A stretch of DNA of 64,000 nucleotides from positions 215,619-279,618 of the forward strand of contig JAFEAP010000006.1 of assembly GCA_018266355.1 (NCBI GenBank), read 5' to 3'. The position numbers and the translations under genes were made by a program. The stretch comes from Bdellovibrionales bacterium. Its GTDB lineage: Bacteria; Bdellovibrionota; UBA1018. The notes beneath the pieces are model-generated. The model saw only the letters and a program-made list of their open reading frames with translations. It was not told where the DNA came from and did no database searches. How positions within the stretch are numbered: position 1 is the stretch's first letter; the number at the start of each line of letters is the position of its first letter. Of the stretch, positions 8,766 to 18,165 are shown one piece after another.

Positions 8766-8966
8766 GTGAAATCCCAGTCCGGCTTCACACTTGTCGAAAT
8801 TTTGATCGCTGCGGCCATCATGATGGTCTTGGCGCTGTTGATTTCTTCCATGCTCTTTAATGCACAGACGTCCCAAAAACGCCTCGAAGACCGCGCCGGT
8901 AACGCCGAGACCGTGCAGGGTGCGGCACTCGATCTTCGCCTGCGCCCCATCCCGACGTCGACTTGA
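8766..8966 (+). CDS. Type IV prepilin-like protein, unusually short (possibly truncated)
   Basis: GTG 8766 with an AAGGTG SD about 10 nt upstream gives 66 residues. It begins with a textbook class III signal: KSQSG followed by FTLVEILIAAAIMMVLALLI, with Glu at +5. The N-methylation domain is complete, but the protein stops after only about 35 further residues (ending in RLRPIPTST). Most pseudopilins have 120 or more. It may be a 5' remnant, a frameshifted gene, or a minimal pilin. It is transcribed away from the minor-pilin pair and toward the large paralogs. Confidence 0.55.
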   Translation: MKSQSGFTLVEILIAAAIMMVLALLISSMLFNAQTSQKRLEDRAGNAETVQGAALDLRLRPIPTST

Positions 8967-9041
8967 GACCGAAACCCGTGTCGAGATAAACCCGGACAAC
9001 TCGCCTCGTTTAATTTTATATGCGGCGCTTCAAATTCACTC

Positions 9042-9047
9042 TATAAT
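9042..9047 (+). promoter_or_regulatory. Perfect -10 hexamer upstream of the first modular paralog
   Basis: TATAAT at 9042-9047, 53 nt before the ATG at 9101. No convincing -35 is visible at standard spacing. Confidence 0.35.
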
Positions 9048-9100
9048 GGAAAAGTAGCCCATCGATTACCCGTATTTTCACGTTCGATGCGAGGCATTCC

Positions 9101-10849
9101 ATGTATCTTCGGCGAAGCGAGAAACTCTCCGCCCCTTCGTCCCCGGGTCGCACCCGGCGCTTCCCTTTCGTTCAAACGTTTCTCGCTCTCTCGACTCTCG
9201 CTCTCGGGTCCGCGGACCGCGCCTTCGCGACGCCTCCCGGCGGGGCGATTTTTTTCGCCCCGACTCCGGTGCCGACGCCGGTCCACTCCGCCGCCGAATT
9301 GAACGAGATCTTTCTCACGGGCATCGGGCGTTACGACGACACCTCGATGAAGGGAAAGCTTTTCGCCTACCCGCTTCCCCGCGGCGGCCAGTTCGGAGCG
9401 CCGCTTTATAACGGCTGCTACGATCGTAAGGGCGTTCGGCGCGGAAATCTCGACGCGGATTTCTCCTGCGCGTCGGTGATCGCCGCGAATCCGGGACGGG
9501 CGATCTTTCGACTCTTCCTCGCCTACAAGATCGACTGCACCGGAGGCGTCATCGGCGGAAAGTGCCAAAACACCCAGCTCTTGCTGAACTGCGAATACAA
9601 GCAGGTCCAGGTCGGAATCGGTTCCCTCGAAAGCACTCCGGCCGCGACTCGCTATTGCTCGAATGAATCCGGAATCCTCCGCAATGCCCGAGGCAGCTCC
9701 ACGAACGATACCGCCTATACCGGATGCGCGCCCGGCGAGGACGGCACGACCTACACGCCGAACGCCCCCTGCACGAAGTGCGCGATCGGCACCTTCAACG
9801 CGAACTTCAATCCGAACAACGTCGTTTGCACGACCTGCGCCTCGGCCATCACCGTCGCGAACGTCGATCCGGCGTTTCCGATCCAGCCGGGCGATTGGGT
9901 CACGTCGAAAAATCCCGACGGATCCTCGCCGTTCATGGGCGCGACCTCGAGCGGCGATTGCCGGCTGAAGACCGGGGCGGCCTGGCGGTGCCTCGCCGGT
10001 TACAAGAAAGACGACTACGAACAATACTGCACGAACGCGCCGTCCCCGACGCCGACTCCCTCGCCGACTCTCCCGCCGACCTGCCCGTATGCTCCGCCGA
10101 TGAACCTCGTCGGCAACGGGACCCTGACGGGAGATATCACGGCGAACCTCTTCAATAACGTCGGAACGCTCACTTCGATTCATTGGTCCCAGCCCGCGAC
10201 GGGAACGTGCTCGATTTCGGGCGCGACGGGGAACTCGATGAACTGCAGCGGCGTTTCGCCGGGGACCTATACGATCGTCGCGACCGATCCCGCGAACACG
10301 GCGTGTACCGCTTCGATGGTCGTGGTCGTCGGATCGACGCCGAGCCCGACTCCGACGCCCTCGCCGACCCCGGCCTGCGACGTGAACAACGACGTCGCAT
10401 CGAGCGCGACGTATTTGAACTGCACCTACAGCTGCGCCGCGACCCAAACGATCTCCAGCGGAAAGTGCGGCGATCCGGGTCCGTTGAACAAGATCCGCAC
10501 CCAGCGCTCCGGTTGCTCCTCGGCGACGGCCACGGCTTGCACGTTCCACACCCCGAGCGCGAACTCCTGCACCGCTTCGCTTTGTCCGGGCGGCTATCTC
10601 TATCTCCTTTGGGACGTCACGGGATACGCGACTTACGTCGCGCGCGATTCGACCCACTTCGGCGGCAGCGTCTGCTCCACTCCGGACGGGATGACCCCGT
10701 ACTATAGTTGCTCGATGTCCCCGTCGCCGCCTTCCTCGAACTACCCGGCCGACTTCGGGGCCTGCACTTCGGTCACCGGTTACACCTACTACGGCACGCG
10801 CACCTACTCGAATCCGCCCTGGAACGGCGGTGCGTACTGCTCGTGGTGA
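9101..10849 (+). CDS. Modular exported protein, paralog 1 (constant N-domain, SprB-like repeat, Cys-rich C-terminus)
   Basis: 582 residues. The signal peptide covers about 1-43, after an Arg-rich start, with SD gagg 6 nt before ATG 9101. Residues 44-246 form the domain shared by all three paralogs (NGQFGAPLYNGCYDRKG-type motif, NPGRAIFRLFL, NCEYKQVQVG, ATRYCSNESGILRNA, then CTKC-x-GTF-CTTC). A PTPSPT linker leads to one SprB-like beta-sandwich repeat (about 335-412, ending PGTYTIVATDPANTACTA). A second PSPTPTPSP linker leads to a private Cys-rich C-terminal domain. SprB repeats are known from large surface adhesins of gliding Bacteroidetes. A surface or pilus-tip adhesin is inferred. Confidence 0.65.
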   Translation: MYLRRSEKLSAPSSPGRTRRFPFVQTFLALSTLALGSADRAFATPPGGAIFFAPTPVPTPVHSAAELNEIFLTGIGRYDDTSMKGKLFAYPLPRGGQFGAPLYNGCYDRKGVRRGNLDADFSCASVIAANPGRAIFRLFLAYKIDCTGGVIGGKCQNTQLLLNCEYKQVQVGIGSLESTPAATRYCSNESGILRNARGSSTNDTAYTGCAPGEDGTTYTPNAPCTKCAIGTFNANFNPNNVVCTTCASAITVANVDPAFPIQPGDWVTSKNPDGSSPFMGATSSGDCRLKTGAAWRCLAGYKKDDYEQYCTNAPSPTPTPSPTLPPTCPYAPPMNLVGNGTLTGDITANLFNNVGTLTSIHWSQPATGTCSISGATGNSMNCSGVSPGTYTIVATDPANTACTASMVVVVGSTPSPTPTPSPTPACDVNNDVASSATYLNCTYSCAATQTISSGKCGDPGPLNKIRTQRSGCSSATATACTFHTPSANSCTASLCPGGYLYLLWDVTGYATYVARDSTHFGGSVCSTPDGMTPYYSCSMSPSPPSSNYPADFGACTSVTGYTYYGTRTYSNPPWNGGAYCSW

Positions 10850-10914
10850 CGCCCGCCGTAGGTCGCGAATGACCTGGGTCACCGGCGCTCACCAGTAAGA
10901 ACTAGCGCCAATTC

Positions 10915-10986
10915 CATATACTTGGACGCGATTTTCAAATAAAATCTGAATGAAGCATTAAATTTCTTTTCGGGGATTTTGTACGT
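10915..10986 (+). promoter_or_regulatory. Conserved upstream element and leader of paralog 2
   Basis: Segment 10915-10945 (CATATACT...ATAAAAT) aligns with 14139-14169 before paralog 3. The 20 nt before the ATG (TTTTCGGGG...ACGT) are almost identical in both. It probably carries the promoter and translation start signals. Classic -35/-10 hexamers are not obvious. Confidence 0.45.
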
Positions 10987-13900
10987 ATGGGCACCACGAA
11001 AAAATTTTCGGGAATCTTCCCGGTGATCGCTTTCGCGATCGCCTTAGGCGCCCTCGCGCCCTCGGCTTTCGCGGCTTCGGGCGGCGCGACTTTTTTCTCG
11101 ACGGCGCCCGAGACGACTCCGGTCCACAACGCCGTCCAGCTCAATCAACTTTTTCAAAAGGGCGTCGGCCCTTACAACTCCTCGATGGACGGGAAGCTTT
11201 ATCCGTACCCGCTTCCCCGGAACGGGCAGTTCGGAGCCCCTCTCTATAACGGGTGCTACGACCGCAAAGGCACCCGCCTTCACGACCTCGACGCCGACCT
11301 CAGCTGCACGACGACCATACAGCAAAATCCGGGTCGGGCGATCTTCAGGCTGTTCCTCGGATATAAGATCTCCTGTAGCGGCGGCGTAACGGGGTCTCCG
11401 AGCGTTTGCTCGAGCGCGCAGCTCCTGATGAACTGCGAATACAAGCAGGTTCAAATCGGGACGGGATCGCTTGAAAGCACCTCCGCCGCGACCCGCTACT
11501 GCTCGAACGAATCCGGGATCCTGCGCAACGCGCAGGGGAGTTCCCAGAACAACAACGCGATGAACGGCTGTTCGCCGGGCGAAGACGGACTGACCTACTC
11601 GACGACGGCGCCTTGCACGAAATGCGCGGCCGGCACGTTCAATCCGAATTTCAATCCGAACAACGTCGCCTGCACGACTTGCGCTAGCGTCGCGCCGAGT
11701 CCGTTGCCTTCAGGGATCGCCTCGATCGGCGGATGGACCTCGACGGTCGGTTCCACAAGCGCCGCCGACTGCCATCCGACCGGGATTACTTGCTCGGCGG
11801 GCTATCACGTTTCTACCGATACTTACTCGTGCGAACCGAACGGTGCGTGCCCGATCATTTTGAATCTGACTCCGAAAAACCCGTCCGCCACCGTATCGCC
11901 GAACCCGCAGTCGAATGACGGCCAAATTACCGCGAATGCTTCCGGAGCTTCGGGCACTCCCTCGATTCTCATCACCAGTCCGGTAAATAAAGCTCCGTCG
12001 AACTCGACTCTGCCCGCGATCTTCGACGGCCTCTCCGCCAACACTTACACGGTTACGGCGAGCGATAACACCTGCTCTACCTCCGCCCAAATCACCCTCT
12101 TTGAATCCGCTTCTACGCCTTCGTGTTCCTCCTGTCCGTCGGGATCGACGCTCTCCGGAACGAACTGTGTGACGTCGCCGACGACGAGCTCGTCGTATGT
12201 CCAGTACGGTTACCGCTGCCAGGGTGCGGGCGGATGCACGAGCCAACCTTGCTATCCGACATGTTCACAGGGCATGACCTTCGGACAAGTGAGCTCGTCG
12301 GATTCCACTCCGCGCACTTGCGACGGAAATAGCCTCTACACGACCTTCGGTGGATCTTGCTCGATGCAGAGCGGACCGACGACGATCCCGGGCACGCAGT
12401 CCTGTCCTTCCGGATTTTCGCTGATCGCGGGCACCTGTTCGATGGCCTGCACGCCGCCGACGGCTTCGCCGACGCCTTCGCCGACCGCGGGATGTCCGTA
12501 TTCCCCGCCGATGAGCATGATCGGAACGGGAACCGCATCGGGCGATATCTCGGCGAGCATTACCGGGAACGTCGGCACTCTCACCTCCATCCATTGGATG
12601 TATCCGGCCTCCGGAAGCTGTACGGTAGGAGGAACGAACGGAAACGCCCTTTCTTGTAACGGCGTCGCGGCCGGAACTTACACGATCCAAGCGACCGACC
12701 CGGCGAATACGCAGTGTAAGGCGTCGACTTCCGTAACGGTCGGAGCCGCGGCTCCGCTTTGCGACATTTACGGCACGATCGCTTCTTCGGGAACTCCGGT
12801 CACTTGTAATTACACTTGTACGGGCCCGCAATACCCGGTCGTCACTCGCCAAATCACTTCCGGTACCTGCGGCGGAAAATACAACAGCGGAATGAATTAC
12901 TGCACCGGCACGAGCACTTCGCATCCGGAGTGTTCGAACGAAGTGTGGGCGGAGAGCGAGCTCGGCTGCACCACGGGCGCGAAACCGGCCGGCGCCTACC
13001 ACACGCAGCCGCCGGGTACTTATCAAGGTCAGATTCTCGGGCCTTCAGAAGCCAGCACCTGCACCATCGGCGGATCGTGCGCGGTGACGGGAACCATAAC
13101 CGGGCACACCGATCCTTCGAGTTCCTCCGCCACGGACGGCTCGATTACCGTCCAAATCACGGGCACTCAGCAAAGCCCGCAACTAAAAGATAACGGCACG
13201 GCCGTCGGCTCGCCGCTGCCGTCCGGCAGCACACCGCAGTCCTCCACGATCACCGGTCTCGGAGTCGGAAGTCACGCGATCACCGTCGTGCAGCAAGCGG
13301 GCTATGGTTGCAGCAGCAACGTCGGGACACTCACCCTTTCGTCAGGATGTTCGACCGCGACCCCGACGAATAGCGAGATCAGTAATACCGATACTGGTCC
13401 TGGAGGAACCCGGACACAGGTTTTCCAAATCGGAACGAACATCACCAGCGGCGACCAATTCGAGGTGGGAGTTTACTCTTACATGGTGTGGGTCACCGCC
13501 ACGAGCTCGGACACGCCTTCGTCAATCGCGATCAAGCTCCGCGACGCCGTGAACAATACGACCGCGGCACAATGGAACTATTACTCCGTCGCACCTGCTT
13601 CGGGCACTCCGGGCTTCAAGCCGACCGCAACCGCGAGCGGCAACTTGTTAACGCTGACACTGAACTATCAGAACCAGTTCGCGGGCGGCGCCCGTCGAGG
13701 TTGCGATCCGGGCGGATATTCGAATCCTCCTCCTTATACTCCGCCGGCAATTCCAAATTGCAGCGATACTGCGTATGCGTCCGCCTGTCCGGCCGGTACC
13801 ACTCTCCAATTCTTCTATACGACGGGCGAGTTGGTGTCGGCCTATTCCGCGGTCGGGTCGGGCTGGTCCTCTGCCTCACCGGCCGAGACGTGCTACGGCT

Positions 13901-14067
13901 CTGGCGGAGCTTCTCCGTCCGATCACTTGCATCACGCAGATTGCTTCCCTTCGTCCTTTAACCCTGGCACCGCCACATTTAACGGCATGCCACTCCAGTC
14001 GTGTTCTTCGGGCAGCTATTTTATGGGCTCTGTCTGGTCGGACGGATCGAAAATCTGTGGATATTAA
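10987..14067 (+). CDS. Modular exported protein, paralog 2 (largest)
   Basis: 1026 residues. Signal peptide 1-29 (ending PSAFA). The constant domain (about 30-235) is near-identical in motifs to paralogs 1 and 3. There are three SprB-like repeats at about 288-375, 509-590 and 702-780, each with a DG-I...G-x-Y-x-V/I-T/Q-A core. Cys-rich inserts (CSSCPSGSTLSGTNC, CQGAGGCTSQPC) lie between them. The second repeat is close to the one in paralog 1, so modules have been shuffled. The last 220 residues (FQIGTNITSGDQFEVGVYSY onward) are unique to this copy. No membrane anchor or LPXTG is seen. Surface attachment and ligand binding are inferred. Confidence 0.65.
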   Translation: MGTTKKFSGIFPVIAFAIALGALAPSAFAASGGATFFSTAPETTPVHNAVQLNQLFQKGVGPYNSSMDGKLYPYPLPRNGQFGAPLYNGCYDRKGTRLHDLDADLSCTTTIQQNPGRAIFRLFLGYKISCSGGVTGSPSVCSSAQLLMNCEYKQVQIGTGSLESTSAATRYCSNESGILRNAQGSSQNNNAMNGCSPGEDGLTYSTTAPCTKCAAGTFNPNFNPNNVACTTCASVAPSPLPSGIASIGGWTSTVGSTSAADCHPTGITCSAGYHVSTDTYSCEPNGACPIILNLTPKNPSATVSPNPQSNDGQITANASGASGTPSILITSPVNKAPSNSTLPAIFDGLSANTYTVTASDNTCSTSAQITLFESASTPSCSSCPSGSTLSGTNCVTSPTTSSSYVQYGYRCQGAGGCTSQPCYPTCSQGMTFGQVSSSDSTPRTCDGNSLYTTFGGSCSMQSGPTTIPGTQSCPSGFSLIAGTCSMACTPPTASPTPSPTAGCPYSPPMSMIGTGTASGDISASITGNVGTLTSIHWMYPASGSCTVGGTNGNALSCNGVAAGTYTIQATDPANTQCKASTSVTVGAAAPLCDIYGTIASSGTPVTCNYTCTGPQYPVVTRQITSGTCGGKYNSGMNYCTGTSTSHPECSNEVWAESELGCTTGAKPAGAYHTQPPGTYQGQILGPSEASTCTIGGSCAVTGTITGHTDPSSSSATDGSITVQITGTQQSPQLKDNGTAVGSPLPSGSTPQSSTITGLGVGSHAITVVQQAGYGCSSNVGTLTLSSGCSTATPTNSEISNTDTGPGGTRTQVFQIGTNITSGDQFEVGVYSYMVWVTATSSDTPSSIAIKLRDAVNNTTAAQWNYYSVAPASGTPGFKPTATASGNLLTLTLNYQNQFAGGARRGCDPGGYSNPPPYTPPAIPNCSDTAYASACPAGTTLQFFYTTGELVSAYSAVGSGWSSASPAETCYGSGGASPSDHLHHADCFPSSFNPGTATFNGMPLQSCSSGSYFMGSVWSDGSKICGY

Positions 14068-14138
14068 CGGGATTCTAGGACGACTGATTTTTGCGACCTA
14101 CGTCGATTACGACACCCAAAAATAACTAATGTCATTTG

Positions 14139-14209
14139 CATGTACTCCAGAGCGTCCTTGTCATAAAATTAAGTAAATCTTAGTTTTCATTTTCGGGGTT
14201 TTTGGACGT
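14139..14209 (+). promoter_or_regulatory. Conserved upstream element and leader of paralog 3
   Basis: CATGTACT...ATAAAAT (14139-14169) and the TTTTCGGGG...GACGT leader (14190-14209) match the region before paralog 2, although sequence between the blocks differs. This suggests selection on control signals or recent duplication. Confidence 0.45.
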
Positions 14210-16735
14210 ATGGGCACCACGAAAAAAGGATTTCTCTCGTCCGCGCCGTTCGCGCTCACTTCGGTGATCGCTTTCGGGATGTCCGCGCATTCCGCGCTTG
14301 CGGCTTCGGGTGGCGCGACTTTCTTTTCGACCGCTCCCGAAACGACTCCGGTCCACAACGCCGTCCAACTCAATCAGCTTTTTCAAAAGGGGATCGGTCC
14401 TTACTCGTCCTCGATGGACGGAAAACTCTACCCTTATCCCCTTCCGCGAAACGGGCAGTTCGGAGCTCCCCTTTACAACGGCTGTTATGACCGAAAAGGT
14501 CAACGCCTCGGGGACCTCGATTCGAATCTCAGTTGCGCAGGGATCATCAACAACAATCCGGGAAGAGCGATCTTCCGACTCTTTCTCGGTTACAAGGTTT
14601 CCTGCAGCGGCAGCCCCGTCGGAGGAATTTGCCCGAGCGCGCAGCTCCTGATGAACTGCGAGTACAAGCAGGTTCAAGTCGGGACCGGTGCGCTCGAAAG
14701 CACCTCGGCCGCGACTCGCTACTGCTCGAATGAGTCCGGGATTTTACGAAACGCCCAGGGCAGCTCCCAGAATAACAATGCCCTGGATGGATGCGGTCCC
14801 GGCGAAGACGGTTCGGGATACTCACCGAGCATGAACGTCCCGTGTCCGAAGTGCTCCCCCGGTACTTACAACCCAAGCTTCAATCCGAATAATGTGGCGT
14901 GCACTCCCTGCACTGCACCGACCCCGCTGCCGAGCGGAGTTCAGTCGATCGGCGGTTGGACTTCGCCGGTCGGCGCCACGAGCGCCGCCGACTGCACGCC
15001 GACCGGCGTGACCTGCATTTCGCCGGGCTACCACCTCTCCGGCAATCTGGTTTCGTGCGAACCGGACGCGCCGGCTTGCACGCTCAGCATGGAAGCACAT
15101 GTCGATCAGCCCCACGCGGGCGCGAGCCCCCCCGACGGCAAGATCGTGATCAGCGTCACGGGCAAACAGGGCGCGCTCAGCCAATTCGACATCTCCCCGG
15201 CTTCGACCACCACCGTGACGGGTACCGACCAAAAGGCGTTCACCGAACTCGCTCAGGGCAGCTACGCTGTGACGGCGAAAGATTCCGTCTGCACGCTCAA
15301 GAACACTTACACCCTTACGGATCTAGCCGCTATTCCCTCGCCGACTCCCTCTCCCACGGTCAGCTTAGGATGCCTCCATATCTTGAACGTTTCCCATCCC
15401 ACCACCTCGACCTCGAACGACGGAAAATTCGATGTCCACGTCGACGGGTCGGGCACGTTCACCTTTTCGATTTCGCCGAATCCGAACGGCGTGATGGCTC
15501 AGACCATTCCGGCTCCCCAGCCGATGTCGGGTAACTTCACCTACAGCGGGCTCGGCCAAGGGCCGTACACCGTCACCGCGACCGGCACGTGTATGGATAC
15601 CCAAGGCGTCACGCTCACGGCGCCGACCACCCCTTACGTCAATTGCGCGTGTTATAACACCTGCGAATCTCCGAGCGTGATGTGCAATATGGGAGGCCCG
15701 ACGGTCGGCACCCCGAACTACCGCTACTACGGAAACGGTTCGGGAACCCTGCACTGCCAAACCCCGACGTTCTACGAAGGGAACGGGACGAATTGCCAAG
15801 GGTTCTATTACCAACCGGGAACCCCTTTCTCGAACCAAGAAGTTTTCAACAGCATGTACGCCTACTCCTACTGCGGCGATTCCGCATTCAAGATTTCGGA
15901 CGGGCAGTTGCCGCCCTGTCCGTCGGCCTCGCCGTCGCCTACTCCGCCGTCTTGTCCGAACTGGAACTCCGGTTCGAATAGCTGGACGAACTCGTTCGTC
16001 AGCCTCTGCGGCATTCAATGCGCGAGCCCGAGTCAGGTCATCGATCCGTGGAATACCTGCAATGGCGGAATGCAAGCGGTGTCTTGCCTCGGAATGGGCG
16101 GACCGAACACCTGTATTTCCGGAGTGCAGGAGTCTTGCAATTGCCCGGCGAAAGGCTCGGCCCAGTGGAACGCGATGAGCGCGGAAAACCAAAGCCGCTG
16201 TTGCGGCGCGGGTCCGGCGCCGTCTCCGACTCCTTCGGTGGGTCCGGCGCCTTGTAACATCGCGTCCACCGTCGCGACTTCGACCTTGCACGTGCAGTGT
16301 TCCTACAGCTGTGCCTCGGGCACGTGGAACGGATCGCCTTACTTCCTGACCACGCGGTCGAAGAACCTCGCGGTCGGCGAGCGCTGCGATTCGCCTACGG
16401 CGATTTCACGCGTTACCGCGACGTCTTGCAATGGCCCGACGGTGACGAGTTGTAGCTCGAGCGCGGTATCCGCTTATTCCGGTATGTACGAGACCTGTAG
16501 CTCGGCTTACACCTGCCCGTCCGGTCAGCATAAGGAGTATTTCTGGGACGCCGGAGCTTGGTCGGGTTACGGTTCTGCCGTCCACACGATCTATACTTGT
16601 GCCCACAGTTCGGGCGCTAACAGCATCTACGCGAGCTGCGTAGACGACGGCACTCCTCTGCCGCCCTCGCTCTACTCGTGCAGCCAGGGCTACAATGCGC
16701 GGTACTACTCCGGAACCCCGTACTGCATCGAGTGA
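14210..16735 (+). CDS. Modular exported protein, paralog 3
   Basis: 841 residues. Signal peptide about 1-30. Constant Cys-rich domain about 31-236, starting ASGGATFFSTAPETTPVHN exactly as in paralog 2. Two SprB-like repeats lie at about 288-370 and 386-475 (cores QGSYAVTAKDSVC and QGPYTVTATGTC), separated by a PSPTPSPT linker. The rest is a variable Cys-rich region with further PSPTP linkers and a terminal domain whose CSYSCASG motif matches CTYSCAA in paralog 1 and CNYTCTG in paralog 2. The constant head and mosaic tail suggest diversification of a surface protein. Function is unproven. Confidence 0.65.
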   Translation: MGTTKKGFLSSAPFALTSVIAFGMSAHSALAASGGATFFSTAPETTPVHNAVQLNQLFQKGIGPYSSSMDGKLYPYPLPRNGQFGAPLYNGCYDRKGQRLGDLDSNLSCAGIINNNPGRAIFRLFLGYKVSCSGSPVGGICPSAQLLMNCEYKQVQVGTGALESTSAATRYCSNESGILRNAQGSSQNNNALDGCGPGEDGSGYSPSMNVPCPKCSPGTYNPSFNPNNVACTPCTAPTPLPSGVQSIGGWTSPVGATSAADCTPTGVTCISPGYHLSGNLVSCEPDAPACTLSMEAHVDQPHAGASPPDGKIVISVTGKQGALSQFDISPASTTTVTGTDQKAFTELAQGSYAVTAKDSVCTLKNTYTLTDLAAIPSPTPSPTVSLGCLHILNVSHPTTSTSNDGKFDVHVDGSGTFTFSISPNPNGVMAQTIPAPQPMSGNFTYSGLGQGPYTVTATGTCMDTQGVTLTAPTTPYVNCACYNTCESPSVMCNMGGPTVGTPNYRYYGNGSGTLHCQTPTFYEGNGTNCQGFYYQPGTPFSNQEVFNSMYAYSYCGDSAFKISDGQLPPCPSASPSPTPPSCPNWNSGSNSWTNSFVSLCGIQCASPSQVIDPWNTCNGGMQAVSCLGMGGPNTCISGVQESCNCPAKGSAQWNAMSAENQSRCCGAGPAPSPTPSVGPAPCNIASTVATSTLHVQCSYSCASGTWNGSPYFLTTRSKNLAVGERCDSPTAISRVTATSCNGPTVTSCSSSAVSAYSGMYETCSSAYTCPSGQHKEYFWDAGAWSGYGSAVHTIYTCAHSSGANSIYASCVDDGTPLPPSLYSCSQGYNARYYSGTPYCIE

Positions 16736-16813
16736 CCCGGGACCCTCCTTGAAATCGTCGATCCGCGAGCACCCTTTCGGCTTGAGTTAGGGCGAGGTCG
16801 GTGGGAATTTCGA

Positions 16814-17386
16814 ATGATCTTCGAAATGGACTCGACGACCTTCGCTCACCGCCTCGAAAAGCTCGTCGCCAAACTCCGGGATTTCCCGGGCGCGGCGCCA
16901 TCCCTTGACTTGTTCGGCCTGGACGTCGACGCTTTCCGAGCCATGGCCCCGGTCGCACCGCCGAACGTACCGTACGCGAGACACCTCCTTCGCTCGACCT
17001 CGGAGGTCGAGGTAGCGCTCGCGCGCTGGACCCCCGGCATCGCCTGCGCACCCCACGACCACGGCGTTTCGAACGGATGGATTTACTGCCTTTCGGGACG
17101 TCTGCGGGAAACCGAATACGCGTGGACCGGCGATTCGCTCGTCGAAATCGACGAGCACGTTCGCAAGGCCGGCGAGACTTGCGCCGTGCGTGCCGACGAA
17201 ATCCACACCTGCGTCGCCGAAGGCGAAACGATGACCTTGCACGTTTACTTTCCGCGCAGCGAATCGGTCCGCCTATTCGATACGACCGGGCGTCGAACTC
17301 TTACCGTCGTCGGCGAAGTCGGTGCTTGGTTCCCGGTCGCGCCGGAACGAATCAGCGAAAGCCAGCCGTGGCCGCGGTCCCGATGA
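16814..17386 (+). CDS. Cysteine dioxygenase family protein
   Basis: 190-residue cupin. The metal-binding HxH is H81 and H83 in PHDHGVSNGW, and the third His is H131 in DEIHTC, matching the 3-His iron site of cysteine dioxygenase (or 3-mercaptopropionate dioxygenase). An Arg in PYARHLL aligns with the substrate carboxylate-binding Arg. Family members oxidise cysteine to cysteine sulfinate. The stop overlaps the start of the racemase as ATGA. Substrate cannot be fixed from sequence. ATG 16826 is an alternative start. Confidence 0.8.
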   Translation: MIFEMDSTTFAHRLEKLVAKLRDFPGAAPSLDLFGLDVDAFRAMAPVAPPNVPYARHLLRSTSEVEVALARWTPGIACAPHDHGVSNGWIYCLSGRLRETEYAWTGDSLVEIDEHVRKAGETCAVRADEIHTCVAEGETMTLHVYFPRSESVRLFDTTGRRTLTVVGEVGAWFPVAPERISESQPWPRSR

Positions 17387-18165
17387 GCCTTCCGGAGAAG
17401 ATCGGCATCCTCGATTGGGGCATCGGCGGGATCAGCGTTTACCGCGCGCTCCGCGCGACCGGCAGCACGATCGACGTGGTCTACCTCTCGGATTCCGGGA
17501 ACAAACCCTACGGCAAGCACACCCTCGAAGAACTCCGTCGACGCCTCGCGGAGGTCGCGGAATTCTTCGTCGCGCACGGCGTTTCGCGCGTGCTCGTCGC
17601 ATGCAATTCCGCGAGCTCCGCCCTCGCCCGAGATTCGGAGTCGATCGGCGGCGTCCGCTTCGACAGCATCGTCCCGGCGGGAGTCGCGGTCGCGCGAAGA
17701 GCGGCGGGCGCCCGCGTCGGCGTGATCGGGAGCGACCTCACCATCGGGTCGAAAGTCTACGAACAGCGCCTCTCCGTTCCGGGGCGAAAGTTCGTCTTCA
17801 CCTCCGCCCAGCCGCTCTCCGCCCTGGTCGAACGGGGGGAACTCTCCGGCGATCCCGTCGCTCGGGTAGTCGGAGCGGTGCTCGAACGCCTCGGGGCGAT
17901 CGACTCGCTCCTCCTTGCTTGCACCCACTACCCCGCGCTCGTCCCCGCGATCCATCAACTCCGGCCCGGGCTCGAACTACTCGATCCGGCGGGAGCGATG
18001 GTTTCCGGACTCCCGCGCGAGGGAAAAGGCTCCCTCTCTTTCTATACGACGGGTTCCGGCGCCCTCTCGCGGACCGCGGCCCGGAGCGGTTTCGGAGTCG
18101 AACTCGAGGTCGTTCACGAACTCGGAATCGATCTCGCTGAGTGCCGAAAACCGTCTATTTTATAG
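17383..18165 (+). CDS. murI: Glutamate racemase (Asp/Glu racemase family)
   Basis: 260 residues. It makes D-glutamate for peptidoglycan. Both catalytic Cys motifs are present (ACNSAS with C74, and ACTHYP near residue 182), together with the N-terminal ILDWGIGGIS loop. In typical MurI this loop is F-D-S-G-V-G-G. The Asp is kept but the Ser is Trp here. ATG 17383 overlaps the upstream stop by 4 nt, so it is coupled to the dioxygenase gene. The longer open frame upstream overlaps that gene and is not used. Confidence 0.82.
   Translation: MSLPEKIGILDWGIGGISVYRALRATGSTIDVVYLSDSGNKPYGKHTLEELRRRLAEVAEFFVAHGVSRVLVACNSASSALARDSESIGGVRFDSIVPAGVAVARRAAGARVGVIGSDLTIGSKVYEQRLSVPGRKFVFTSAQPLSALVERGELSGDPVARVVGAVLERLGAIDSLLLACTHYPALVPAIHQLRPGLELLDPAGAMVSGLPREGKGSLSFYTTGSGALSRTAARSGFGVELEVVHELGIDLAECRKPSIL

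Noticed and set aside
9041..10882. Long minus-strand frame opposite paralog 1
   Set aside because: Arg/Gly/Val-rich artefact. The plus frame has a signal peptide and shared domains.
9101..16735. Paralogs as Rhs or MSCRAMM-type anchored proteins
   Set aside because: No YD repeats, LPXTG or C-terminal anchor. The repeats look SprB-like.
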